Shown here piece after piece: positions 27,518 to 39,454 of a stretch of DNA of 64,000 bases. Below the pieces are notes generated by a model. That model searched no databases. It worked only from the letters and a program-made list of their open reading frames with translations, and had not been told where the DNA came from. Source of the stretch: Lanius collurio (lineage: Eukaryota; Chordata; Aves; Passeriformes; Laniidae); assembly GCA_020086605.1 (NCBI GenBank), contig JACBWW010000004.1, positions 16,312,357 through 16,376,356 on the forward strand, read 5' to 3'. The stretch's first letter is position 1. Each line of letters opens with the position of its first letter. The position numbers were made by a program, and so were the translations under genes.

Positions 27518-27749
27518 GCTTGGTCTCCTGAAGATGGCTGAACACTGCCTGCCATGGGAAGTGATGAATGAATTCATTGTTTGGCTTTGCTTGTATGCGT
27601 GGCTTTTGCTTTTCCTATTAAACTACCTTTATGTCAAGCCACGAGTTATCTCACTTTTAGCCTTCTGACTGTCTCCTTGATGCCACTGGTGGAGGAGTGA
27701 GTGAGTGGCTGCCTGGGGCTTGGTTGCTGGCTGGGGTCAAACCACAACA
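27518..27749 (+). mobile_element. 3' part of an ERVL-type avian LTR (5'-truncated)
   Basis: Same family as the solo LTR at 52478-52975. Shared words in the same order are GATGGCTGAACACTGCCTGC, CCATGGGAAG, TTTGCTTG, GGCTTTTGCTTTTCCTATTA, GTTGCTGGCTGGGGTCAAAC and the end CACAACA. The polyadenylation signal ATTAAA is at 27617-27622. U3 and the LTR start are missing, so target-site duplications cannot be tested. No internal retroviral sequence lies next to it. It is antisense to NRXN3. Confidence 0.85.
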
Positions 27750-30700
27750 CCGTGATATTCAGGCAAAATTGACCTGCTATGACAAGATGTCCTTCAGTCA
27801 GAGAGTTATCTGAACAACATTTTGTGCCTTGACTTATAGATGGAGTGTATTTTGTGGCTTACGTTAAGGAGAAACCATTGTTCTGAACTGGCATTTATAA
27901 ACCAGGAGACAAACAAAAAACATCACTATCATATTTGTCCTGTAGAAGAGGCCTATGCTAATAAAAGTATCAGGTCCTAAAAGCATTAATCAAATGATCT
28001 TATCTACCCATCAACCTTAAGGGAGTTGACAGCACACAAAATCATACTGTTTTGGGTAACCGTATTTCTTGAACTGGGAGGATTTTATGAAAGCTACACT
28101 CAGCAATAACAGTCAGAAATATAGAAGTTTAGAGAAAACCAGCAGAAATTATTATCTTCTTCTGTGCCATCAACTAACATATTCAGATGAGATAAGAGCA
28201 CCTGGAGTATCAAAAAATTCACATGCAGCATGGAAGTCAGGAGTGGCCTTAAATATCAAAAGCATATGTATGATGATAGAATCAGGATGAAGAAACAGGA
28301 GGAACATATGGATAAAAAAATCATGCCCATAACATTATATGATACAGGAGAGACAATCATTTGGTTTTTATAATGTCTCAGATTTTCCAGCTGCTCGGCA
28401 GATGCTGTTGGAGATTGTCACATCAATGAGACTCTTTGAAGTTAAAGTTCAACAGCATAAAAACCATGAAATATTTTTTTTGCCAAGCAGATGTAATCAC
28501 CATGACTGCAGAATTAACTGCATGCTCTTCTGTACTGAGGATATCACAAAGCCATTACAGTGCAGCAAACGCAGTTACTTGTCCTGGAAAGCACAAATAT
28601 TCAGAGTGGCTTTTGACTGAATATGTATATCATACAAAATATCCATTTTGTAGGGACAAAAAAGTTATAATAAGTGGTAAGGATCACAACATAAATCCAC
28701 AAAAGCGAAAGACTTTTAAATTGTTCCTTAATATTGTTTCACTTCCCTTACAAGCCCACCTTGGCTGCGGTGTCCTTACTGGAGATAGCACAACATCTAA
28801 TGAGCATCTTGGGAATCGTTTGAATGTTAGAACAGAAGTTACCCCACAGAAGGAAATAATTATAAGATGAAGGATACATAAAAGTCTAATAAGTATAATA
28901 ATCCAGCACTTCTGCAACAAACAGTAGCCTTCTGCTCTGACAGTCAGTCTTCAAGGAGAGCTCCAAGGGAGCTAATCACATAAAGTCCAGACTTCTTGAG
29001 CAAGACTGGGAACAGCATCTTCCACAGCAGTAGCTGCCTGGGCCAGCCATAAAGGGATCAGCCACAAGTGTTACAAATGGATTGATGGCAAGTGAGAAAA
29101 TTAACTTCTCACACAAATGCCCTTAGCAAAGTTAACATTCTTCAGATCATGTTTAATGGAGATTTTACCATAAAATTAGTGAGAAACACATCGAAATGGG
29201 TGTGAAGGGATTGTATGGAAAGTTTTGCTAAATTCAGATGGAATATTTTTGCTGCAGCTTAGAGACAGTTTGGGAAATTGTACAATAGGGACCTATCTCG
29301 TACTAGCAAGTCAGTCAATAGATGAGGTCTAGAACAGACCTATTTTCTAACATCTTTCTTTAGATCATGAAATCATAAGAATTATTCTGATGTTTTGACT
29401 TTCTTAAGTCTTTGACTGTTCAAGACCTAGCAAGGATTAAAAGAATTTATAGCATTGCAGCAAAGACATTTCTCCTAATGTGTCCATCACTCCTGGGAAC
29501 TGTCACTCCTATAAGAAAATCTGTTCTGAGCAGTTATCTAGCCTTTCACTACATTCTCAGAAGGTCTGGACAGTCCAAAAAGCATCAACACTTTTCAGTT
29601 GCTTTAAACAAACCTTCAAATATGCGATTATCATCAAACATCTTCATTAAAATTAAAAATAAATCTACACTGCAACCTGTGCTTGAGACAGTAAAGTATG
29701 CAGCACTTACCCTGTGTAGTAAATGGTTCTGTAGCATTTCTTATTACCAGTAATTTTACAATATCTCTCTTTATTGCATACATAATGGCAAGAGGTGTAT
29801 TGTCATTAAACTGTTCTTAGTGAACACTGCTGCAAAGGTACTTGGCAGATAATAGAGTGTGCAGCCCTGTGCTCAACATCAGCATTGTTAACAGCAGATG
29901 TGTTACTGCTCACAGTGTACCACAAAATACAGAAAAAACCTGGCTGGCTCAGGGTGTTAGCTGTCCATCTGTGAGCACACCCAAACAGGAACAAGCACTG
30001 GTTCCAGCCCTTGGGAGAAGAACCAGAATGGGATACTTCTGTCTTTCTGCAATAAACACTGAATGCAGCTCAGCAAAGAAAATGGCTGGAACAAGCCATT
30101 TTTTTCCTGCTTTACCTAGAAAGGACTCAGGCTGTGTCCAGTTCTGAGCAATTAACTTTTGAGGTTTAAAATCTAAATCTCAATGTCTTTTATTTCAGTT
30201 CTAAATAATCAGGAGTCCCATACCAACCTGCCTTTTTCAATCTTATATATCTCTTAAAAAAAATCCAAGCAAACTGCCTTCAAGACATTTAAGTAGGAGC
30301 AAATATTAAAAAGCAAGTGATCAACATTTGATTCTTATTGGCCTAAAATTATCTGATTTTCAGTTGTCTTTTGCTTTGTGTCCTTCCTAGGCTCTTGTCC
30401 TCTTCAGTTGTTCTCACAGTGCTCTTCAGCAGAAGGAAAGGGTGCAGAGAGCTTTCAAGATCCACCAAACAGACCTCACACATCTTTTTGAGCCCAAGGC
30501 ATTTTCACTGCAGCTACAGAAAGTAGCTAATTTGAATACAACACACATTCCCCTCCTCCTGCTTAGTTAAGGCCAGAGCTTTGGCGTCCTTTTCAGAAAA
30601 GTCCAGGGTTTTGAGGAGGTACTTTGCAATCACAGCAAAGTAGTACATCATTCTCCACGAGCCAGAAACCAGCTCCTACCTCTAACATCTTAAGTGCAAT

Positions 30701-33188
30701 TAACAGGGGATTGCAATGACCTGATGCAATCGATGTCAAATACTAACAAATCGCAAGGTAAAGGGTAAAGAAGACATTAAGTACTTGAAAAACCCACCAA
30801 AGATCCTTCATAACTTCTACATTAACCCACACTTCCCATGCTCCCACATGTCTGCAACAGCCCTCCAGACCTTGCTAACAAGACTTGCAACTCACCCTAA
30901 TTTCTCCTAGGTTCGTTTTGGAAAGGCAGTGCATATGCAACAGGAGGAAGCATGGTACCCATCACACTGGAGGAATTTTTTTGTCAATTATCTCAAAACT
31001 TGCTCTGCATCTGATAATCAGAAGGCATTTGGGAAGCATTCCCATGGGATTTCAGACATTTTAGGTCCTTTATTTCAAACTGACCAGCAGAAGAGCAGAC
31101 CTATTGAAACAAGGTACTTCAGAAGAGAATGGATGCACTGCAGACACTGTTCTGTGGTACTCTACTCTTTCTAAAACCTAGGATACAAGAATGATTCAGT
31201 ACTACTAACAGTACAAACATCAAGGGGGATTTTTTTTCCCTAATACTCAGCACACCAAAAACTAGCAAACTCAGTACAAAGTCTCAGTACACACTTGCAA
31301 TTATAACTTTCATAATAAATCCACTTCACTGTGCCAGCAATTCAATAAGAGCTATCCAAAACTGAATCCAGTTTAGGAGTCTTTCTGGCATGATTAAATC
31401 TTTCTCTTCATCATATTTAACAGGAGTGCAAGAGAGCTCAGTGAGCAGGGGGAGGTGAGACCATTAACACATTGCAAGGCAGACAGAGCATCACTTGCAG
31501 GAGGAATTGTGTCCTCTCTATTAGCTTCTTCTCTATTTCTTTTCTTTCTTTATTATATTTTCAACGAAGTCACACTGAGTTCAACTGCTTAGTAGAGAAC
31601 CATTATGGAAAGATGACAGAGGATGAGAAGCAAGGATTTAAGAAAACAAATAACAGTGTGTTACCTGGTCATCACACTCTCTGGGGAAGGTGTGAAATGG
31701 GGACCATATCAAGCTAATTGCCAGCATTTGCTGCTGCCTTTGCTTAGCCTCACAGCCTGGCACTGAGCACTTATGGCCCACAAAAGCACAATCTGGTTTT
31801 TTCCCTGTCTTGCCCCATCTCTTCTAGGAAATTTCAATGACCCAAGGAGAAACTACATTACTATTAGAAATGATGACACTTTCAGACTGCTGACACCTTT
31901 GTCTGCTTTTATCACTGCCAATACTGAAATAATTATTAGGTATTGGAATTGTAAGAATGAATTTGAGGCCTTGGCAACAGTTCTCTGTTCTGTGCCCTGT
32001 CAAACTCCAGTTCCAGCAAGGTTTCTCTATCGGCACAAAAGTACTGTCCGAGCAGAACACTGTAACCAAAGCCTGCATGGCATCCAGTGTAACTGGCTGA
32101 ATATACAGAGGTGTTACTTCACTGACCGGACAAACTCCTGCAGATAGAAGTGACATACTGAATATTGTCTATTTGTATTGTATCACCATGAATAGAAGGA
32201 ACCCAAACTTCCTTTCTAACTGACACAAACAGTTTCCTTTTTAGTTCCTTTTAAATGTATTATGTCCTTCATATGGAAAAGTATAAAATTTATGAGAAAT
32301 ACAGCATTATAAATGTAGAAATACTATACTATAACTACACCTGGAAGGTGGGGGACAGATTTTATCATCAACAACAAATTAATCATCTGCTTAGATTTTT
32401 TAACTGATCTTAGCCATATCTTTTTCTGTAAAACCACTCACCTACCTTGTTCTGATGGTGGCACCAGCACAATAAGGATAACAACAATTAATAGGAACCA
32501 TCTACATACTTTATAAATATATAGTTCAAATATCTTTCATTACTAAATTCATTTCCATGTGATCTATAACACATAGAAAACTTGCCTGCCTACATCAGCA
32601 TTACTTGGGCTTCATATCTCCAATCATATGTCTTTAAATCACAAATCTGGATGAGTAAAATTAAGATTTGAAGAATCTCCCATTAGTCTCCTACAGATTT
32701 CCCTTATCAGAGGTGAACTTGGAGACATGCTGCTTTTAACACTGTCCCATTAGCTGGCTTTACTCATAAACAGTCATCAAGGAAATCCTACTACACAAAA
32801 AAAGAGGAAGCCTAGATAGAACTGGGATTCATTGTCCGTCCCATGCAAGAAAAATCTCCGTAACTAAAGCTCACACTTGGTACAGTTTCCAGCAATTTGA
32901 GACTTCTCACATGTAGCTGCATTTTCTGCCTCAGGAGACAAACCATACTTAGTCAAAGAAACTCTGGAACCCAAAGAGAAGATCTTCAGAAGGCTTAGGG
33001 AGTGAGCTCGTGAAATGAGGGTGGAAAAGACTGGAAGGAAACAGAGAAGAAAGTTTTCCTAGTGTGGGGACTGGAACTTAGCATTGGGAAGACCAACAAG
33101 GGCAGGTGAGAGTCTTTCGGGAACACTGGATTTTGTTCTCGTGCATACCTTCAGCTTAGTACATCTGAGGTCAGAAAACACAACTTAC

Positions 33189-33572
33189 CTCGCTCACACG
33201 TTCTACCCCAGTAGCCGGTGCCGGTGCAGTCACAAATGAAGCGGTTCCAGCCATCCTTGCAGACTGCATTGTTCTTGCACGGGTAGCTGTCGCACTGCTT
33301 GGTGCTGAGGCGGGAGCAGGAGGACTTGACTCCTGCGGCGTTCTGGGCCTCTGCCAGCTGCCGGATGTTCTTGCTTCGCCCATCAATGAACAAGTCTCGG
33401 ATACAGCCGACATAGCCATAGTTCAGCATTGCTGTCCAGAGCTCCGTGGGAAGGATGAGTCCTGCCCGGTTCTCTGGCAGCCCACCAAGGTACATGTCAC
33501 CTTCCAGATCCAGGATCTCACTCTCCCCACTAGCAGTGAATGGGGTGCGTCGGCTGTTCACTGATATAGTAC
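33189..33572 (-). CDS. NRXN3: Neurexin-3 internal exon B: second half of LNS3 plus EGF-like domain 2
   Basis: Internal coding exon of 384 nt, phase 1 at both ends. After completing the Gly codon from exon A it reads [15 protein letters not shown], then the second half of LNS3, including [12 protein letters not shown] and [14 protein letters not shown]. The Cys in VGCIRD should pair with the one in KSSCSR, the usual C-terminal LNS disulfide. From about residue 97 the EGF-like domain shows its six cysteines: QC, PC, VC, IC, DC and TC ([12 protein letters not shown], then [15 protein letters not shown]). The acceptor is a clear pyrimidine tract ending CATTTAG; the donor is G|GTAAGT, near consensus. 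The split codon G|AG (Glu) joins exon C. The EGF sequence fits NRXN3, not the NRXN1 form (LSNPCKNNGMCRDGWNRY, from memory). EGF2 separates the LNS3 and LNS4 modules of the extended ectodomain. Confidence 0.96.
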
Positions 33573-34011
33573 CTAAATGAAGAAGATAAGGAGACATCAA
33601 CATTTTCAACTATAGACTCAGTTTAGTTTTTTTTTTTTTTACAATAACTGAGTGAGGTTTAAGGTTCAGAACAGGAGAGTGAAGATTCTTCCCCATCCAA
33701 ATGGAATTCTAACACTGTCTCTCACAAAGATCCCTCTCCACCTGAACCACAGGTCCTAATTACTTCCATGGAGTGATTGATTATCATGTGTCTGTATCCC
33801 AAATTGCATTATAAAGTCAGAAGCTTAATAATTCAATAGTTAAATGATAACATGTAAAATTTGAGCATTATTCAATGGTATTCATCCAGCAAAGCAAAAA
33901 TTTATTGAGAACACACAGGAGTTTGATGGCATAAGGACTAGAGAGTAAAAAGAAAAACAAAAGCATTTTAATTCCCACTATATAGCTCTTTCAGAAAACA
34001 CTTCATCAGTA

Positions 34012-34337
34012 CCTCCAGACCTGGACCTGGATGAGGGACCAACATAGATATGTTTGTAGGTGACATGGAGAGAACGGTTGATGCATTGGAGGAAGCACCG
34101 GGTTACCATTTAGAGAAACCTTTACAAGGTGGAGTAAAGGACTGATAGCAATGTTTGATGTAAATGAAAACCAATAAATACAAAGTCCTACACCTGGGTA
34201 AGTAAAGCCTCACACATAAGTACAGGCCAGTGTCCAGCTGGCTAAGTAGCAGCTCTGCAGAAAAGGACCTGGAGACACGGCAGGAACATGAGTTGGCACT
34301 GTGAACTTGTAGGGCAAGAGACACGGGCTGCAGTAAG
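34012..34337 (+). mobile_element. CR1 LINE, internal degenerate fragment
   Basis: Aligns by eye to the C-terminal coding region of CR1: GGTTGATGCATTGGAGG, AAAGTCCTACACCTGGGTAA and GCAGCTCTGCAGAAAAGGAC, ending near GGGCTGCAGTAAG. It lacks the CR1 3' tail, because an LTR start follows directly at 34338. Substitutions and small gaps are many, so it is an old copy. It is antisense to NRXN3. Confidence 0.8.
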
Positions 34338-34400
34338 GTGTCCTAGTTCCAGCCAGGATAGACTTAATTCTCTGCAGTAGCTGGGAGGGACATGGCCAGG
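34338..34400 (+). mobile_element. First ~60 bp of an ERVL-type LTR (fragment)
   Basis: GTGTCCTAGTTCCAGCCAGG, then ATAGACTTAATTCTCTGCAG and TAGCTGG resemble the start of the LTR at 52478 (TGTGCTGGTTTGGGC, AGTTAATTTTCTTCACAGTG, GCTGG). Similarity stops near 34400, where unrelated sequence begins. It joins the 3' end of the CR1 piece directly. Confidence 0.62.
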
Positions 34401-34548
34401 AGAAGCAAGTGAGCAATGTGATTTGGAGAGTCTCAATGGGACCATTAAATTGGAGGGTACCATTCCTAAGCCAGATCATAAGAGTGTTTGCTTCCCTTTG
34501 GAAGCCGGGGGTGGACAGCCCAGTGTGCTTTGACTTTCCTAGAGAGAG

Positions 34549-35090
34549 TGTCCTGCAAGGAACAGCTCTTCCAGGGACGATGGCAGGCCTCCCTGGGCAG
34601 CAGGTGATCTCAGTGTAGCAACTCTCAGCTACAAGTGACTCCAGCTCTTGTGATTCAGCTCTTTGTGAAATCACCCAAGGCAAACTTGGGGACAGAGAGA
34701 AAAGAGCCTTGTTTGGCTGTTCCACAGAGGCAGCTTTTATTGTCCAGCAGCCCCTGCAAAGGGAAGGCCAGGGACAACCCTCCCTGCTCAGGGGCAGAAA
34801 TAGGGGCTTTTTATGGGAAAGGCAGGGGGTGGGGTAGAAACCGATTAGCCAACTGGGTATGGGCTATTACCATATAGAAACAAGGCATGCTGGGGGTGGT
34901 TCACTTTGTCACTATGACCCTGAGGAAGGGTGCTTATCTCTGGGGGAGATAGGGGAAGGCCCTCAGGCCTCCCTTCTCCAAGGCAGAGCAAGACCTTGTC
35001 TCCTGTGCCAAGGGCTCCCAGCCCTCCCCAGAGGGGCATCTCCAGCTCCATAGTAAAGGACATTTTTCACAAGCATGGCCAAACACAGGA
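34549..35090 (-). mobile_element. Probable retroviral-type solo LTR, minus strand (boundaries approximate)
   Basis: On the minus strand this reads like an LTR with U3-R-U5 signals. A TATA-like ATAAAAAG is at 34814-34807, and an AATAAA polyadenylation signal is at 34741-34736, about 66 bp further on. A candidate TG start (TGTGTTTGGCCATGC) lies near 35090, and a CA end (TTGCAGGACA) at 34549. GC content exceeds the flanks. No target-site duplication could be matched, so the ends are uncertain. It is unrelated to the ERVL-type LTR next to it and lies in the same orientation as NRXN3, so its polyadenylation signal is in sense. Confidence 0.55.
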
Positions 35091-38000
35091 ACAGAAATCT
35101 CAGAGGGGTCTACTGGACTGAAGGAATTCAAAGTGCAACACTGCACCCAACCCTGAAGAAAGTCTAGATTGAACTAGAAATCTTCAGAAGTTTGTCCCAA
35201 AGTAAAATATTGTATGGCTTTACACAGAAAGTTTTCTAATTTCCATTTTATACTGGAAAATTGAGGGAGAGAGAGACAAACTTATCTCTGAAGAACTGGT
35301 AGCTTCCATATGCTCCAAATGAAATATTGGCATACTGCACCAGGCCATTCACATACCTTTCAAGAAATTGTCCCAACACATAAAATAATCAGAACATATA
35401 ATACAGAATATGTTAAACAGGTACAGAAAAGCAGAGTAACTTGTTTAAGGTCAGACAGTGCACCCAAAGAAAAACAGGGAACATAATGCACATCTCTCAC
35501 ATTCCAGAGCAGGGTACTCTTCTGAAGAGCATTCAGCAGTTTCTGTGATGGGGACATCTGCCCACTAGACACTCATCTAAAAATCAGCAATTCACTCTCC
35601 CTGGCTATAAATCATCACATCCAATTGCCTTGTCATTAAGACAGTCTGTCTTCGGAGACACTATCCAAGCTTTAAGACTAATTCCATATCATTGTATTTT
35701 TATCAGACATCCCTACAATAAGGAAGGAGAGTTAATAGAGCTAACTCTGGCTACTGTCTTTGTGAGAAAGTAGTCATGTACACACACTTTTTCTTCAGTT
35801 GTAAGAGGTGTCTTCTTAGAGAACTGCATGTGTGATACAGACACAAGGTATTCCATGTGTGAGATGTTCAGTAATAATTGAGGAATAATGTCAGAGGCAG
35901 CAGAGTGTCAGAAGCAACAGAGGCATTACAAATTAAAGGCTCAAAGAGAACCACAGTGATTTGATGAATCATTTTGTATAAACAAGCCAGAGCACCACAG
36001 GCATTTTCTCTTTTATAAAATAAGGAAAGAGAAGATGTGACAATACACATACTGTCACACAGGCAGCATGTCACAGAGCCACGGGAACTCAGCTCCTCTT
36101 CCAGCATCCCCACTGCTACTTCTCAAAAGCAGCCTGCTTTTGAGTCTAAAGCTTAGAACCAAAACACTGGAGGGTTTAGCTCTAGACAGCTGCTATTGTG
36201 GAGAGAACAAACATGTGCAAATGCCACAAAGGTAAAGAAACCCCCTAAAAGACAAGAAATATTGGATACCATGACGTGCAAAACCTGGAGAAAGATGGTG
36301 AGATGATGAACAGAAATAGGCTAGACAGCAACCTAAACATTCTGAATGTTTCGTACCCTGCAATAATTTCTGTAAGGAGATGGCACTAGTTTGGATGAGC
36401 AGCACTTTTAAGACCAAGCTGCTGAGATGGAGAAATTCTGTATTGATCCTAGAAAGGAGCACTTGCATAAGCTGACATTTTTTTAAAATTTTTTCCCTCC
36501 AAAACACCCCAGCCACTGTGGGCAGAACTGGCACACCAAACAGTGCATTGATAAAACTGTAAACCAAACCTTTCAGTAAGATTTTCAGTGTCTGATCAGG
36601 TGGGAAGTCATGCATGTTTTGTAGCTAATGACCAGCTGAAAACACTGTCCTGTGTAACAGGCTCACTGTTACCCATCTAGAAACTGTGACAGGTTTTGTG
36701 ACCACTTGGTGGGAGCTTTCCTCAGGGACAGAAAGGTTACAGAACATTAGGTGTCCATGTCCATGTCCATGCTGCCAGCTTCTGTCAGAGTAGAGGACAA
36801 AAACATGTTTTGCTGCTCTGGCAGCCAACACAGACCAAAGGATATGCAAGGCCTAAGGGGACTAGAGATGCCAGAGGTTATCTGAGAGTGACTGCCAAGC
36901 TTCCCTGCCTTAGCGCACTGCAACAGTGAATATTTGGATTTTTAAGCTATTTTACTAAGATCAGCAGAATCTGAAGTTTTGAACTGTTAGAAAAATGGGA
37001 AAAAAGAAGGGGAGAGATGACACCTAATATAGGTCTTGCTGCTTAAGTAAGAAGAATCAGAACTTCTAGGTCACTAGCTTATTAAACACAAATAGCTGTT
37101 TTTAGCCTCCATTAAGTAAATTAATTATTTCAGTTTCTAAATTGCAGTCATCCAGATTGGGGGAGGGGTGGAAATCTTCAAGGTCTAACCATTCTCCAGT
37201 CCACATGTGGAAGAAAAGCCAAGGACTAACCAAGAAGAGATCTTGAACTCCTTTCTCACGCTCATCCAAAGTGTCACTGGGTAAGAGTGACTGATGCTTG
37301 CTAAAGGTACGATGGGAAGAAATCAATGCCAGTATCTTGGTTTTCTCAGGACACAAGACATCAGTCAATTGGATCATTAACCAAGTATTCATTGTGAGCA
37401 GAGAATACAATTAAATAAAAAGAAAAAAAAAAAGGCATCACACAAATACGTTCTTTCTTGCTGAAAAAACTGATTCTAATTCAAAATCTGTTACATCTAA
37501 TCAGTGTCCAGAACATCACAAGCCTCCCTGCCAAGCAACAAGCAAGTCAGTCCTACAGTGACATCCATTAAGTAGCAATGCTGTCTGCCACACCCTCCTG
37601 TGAACGTGTCTGAATGAACGTGTGTCCCTCTTTGCAGGGTTTTGCAAACATTCTTTGCATAGAGCCTTATGTCATTTCTGTCTCTTCTCCCTCTGCAGCT
37701 GCTTCTTCAGGGATGAGACAGTACCCAAGCGAGCAAGCAAAACTGAAGTCAGTACGAAATACAACTAATTGAGTTTATCTCTGGAAGTTAATTAAATTTT
37801 AGCAATTTGAAAGAAATCAAAGTTCCATTTATTTATTTATGGCTTCCTTTGTAAAATGCTCCTATCGATGTCTTTAGGAGACAGCAATATATAACCACAC
37901 ATATTAAGTCCAAGCAGAGCACCACACCAAATACAAAGAAACTACTCACATCATCAAAGGAAAAAATAGCTTCAGGCAAAGACCTATTCAACAGCTAGGC

Positions 38001-39015
38001 TTTGCATGGTATCTAAAAGTCAGCTCTTCTAAAAACTCAAGGGAAGCAAATTCTAGCACTGCTTTCTCTATACTGATGGTATTCAGCAACTGGAAACATA
38101 AAATAAAGGACCTAAAACTATCATCTGGAAATCACCAGACAAATCTCAAATCCACTGACAAACGTAAGCAAAATTCCTTTTGAAGTGAAGGCCTTGAGAT
38201 CCCAATGGTTCATAAAAAATTGAAGTACAACTTCTATACTCTAGATGAAGTTATACTATTTGAGCATTTTTGTTTTCCCCCACAATTTCAGAGTACATCA
38301 TGAGTATGTTAGCTTGATATTCAGCACTGGAAACAATAAAGATATCTCCTGGCAATTGCATGGTATGTGTATTTTTAAAAATAAACTAAAACCCATATTC
38401 AAAAATGAGAAACTGCAAAGAAAGAAAAGAAACATCCACTGAACACTAATTCAGATTTTAAGACTACAATCTGACATCCAAGAGAGTAAAGAAACCCAAC
38501 TCAAAACTACAGGATACTAAAGGAAACAGATTGGGACGTAAATGTTGATTTGTTGCCATAATTTTGTAATTGGTTGTGCCCATTACTCTTGTTTTTCTCA
38601 GTATAAGAGCCCAAATGCAGAAACCCGAAGTAGACCAGTATGAATTTCTCAAACTGAGAACAATGGTTCTGAAGGACCTTAAATCTTACCATGGCCTACA
38701 AAGAATTCATCTTTGCATCATGCATCTGTAACTATGCATGCAATTGCAAAGATAGGTCCAGAATATCTGAGGATTGTGAATAAAACATTAATAGACTGCC
38801 TCTGTGATGTGCTATCCAAAGTTCACACTAAACATTTAATGAAAGCCTAGCCATTCACATCTTTGCTTTGCTGGATAAACATCACTGGAGTAACACTAAG
38901 CTTTTTTAAGGAGGTGACTCATATCTAACAGGTTTTGAATGTTCTGAGAATTAATACATAGCCCTAGGTCTGAATCTGAAATATGAATCTATTTAAGAAA
39001 ATGTTATAACTCTAC

Positions 39016-39454
39016 CCGATCTTCCATCTCGTTGAATATCCACATGATACCACTCTCCATCATTGGCTTTCTTCTGGGTGGCTTTGACTTTAATGGTCCC
39101 AGAGCCCATGTCCAGCAGCAAGTAGAGGTTTCCATCTAGAAGCTCAACTGCAAAGAAATCTACCTTTGTATTTTTCTGGCTTCTGGTATCTTTCCTCTCC
39201 TGAGGCTTGCCATGGGTGAAAAGTATCAGTCCATTGGGTTCAGTGGTTCGGAAATCAAATGAGATGGAGCCCATCCTTTTGGTATTCCATTTAGGCAGAC
39301 TAATATAGGCCTCAGGTGTCTCAAAGCTGATGGGATCCAGTGTAGCCACATTTTCACATATGAATTTCACTTCCCCATAGATCTTCATCTTAGTATCACC
39401 AATCCGTGCCAAGCGAGACAGCTCCAGACGAATGTCGTTATTCTTATAAACAAC
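39016..39454 (-). CDS. NRXN3: Neurexin-3 internal exon A: end of LNS2 and first half of LNS3
   Basis: Internal coding exon of alpha-neurexin-3, a presynaptic cell-adhesion receptor. It is 439 nt: 146 complete codons plus one base (phase 0 in, phase 1 out). Residues 1-16 ([16 protein letters not shown]) are the last strands of LNS2. A linker follows ([20 protein letters not shown]), then the N-terminal half of LNS3 from about residue 43 ([13 protein letters not shown]), with core strands [18 protein letters not shown] and [20 protein letters not shown], and the LNS signature EWYHV near residue 137. The acceptor is TGTCTGGCAG before GTTGTT; the donor is G|GTAGAG, a mediocre match to consensus. 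The frame joins exon B through the split codon G|GT (Gly). [14 protein letters not shown] separates it from NRXN1, which has RHQKDAKHPQMIK from memory. The exon carrying the rest of LNS2 lies beyond the right edge. Paralogue call is from remembered protein sequence. Confidence 0.95.

Larger units (their letters stand above)
1322..33188 (-). other. NRXN3: NRXN3 intron between exons B and C (31.9 kb)
   Basis: Complete intron, from GTAAGT at 33188 to the CAG acceptor at 1324-1322. The frame is conserved across it (CER-G|AG-ASIL). It is AT-rich and holds the CR1 and LTR pieces listed separately. The stretches 1322-6200, 6720-9430, 11030-16100, 17050-27500 and 27760-33188 show no recognisable gene, RNA or long repeat, only short A/T tracts and chance open frames. 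No neurexin-like exon is seen inside it on the minus strand. Confidence 0.9.
33573..39015 (-). other. NRXN3: NRXN3 intron between exons A and B (5.4 kb)
   Basis: Complete intron, from GTAGAG at 39015 to TTTAG before 33572, splitting a Gly codon G|GT in LNS3. The right two thirds (about 35150-39015) is plain AT-rich sequence with no gene or large repeat that I recognise. The left third carries a degenerate CR1, the start of an ERVL-type LTR and an opposite-strand LTR (34012-35090). Confidence 0.9.

Noticed and set aside
33171..33419. 82-residue frame on the same strand, rich in Ala, Ser and Arg
   Set aside because: It is a shifted-frame shadow of neurexin exon B.
33151..33609. Single 152-residue protein starting [12 protein letters not shown] and ending after [12 protein letters not shown]
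   Set aside because: The ends are read-through into intron. Clear AG acceptor and GTAAGT donor bound the neurexin exon at 33572 and 33189.
34210..34725. 171-residue minus-strand frame
   Set aside because: It spans a CR1 fragment (antisense), an ERVL LTR start and part of an unrelated LTR, with no domain; it is a chance frame over repeats.
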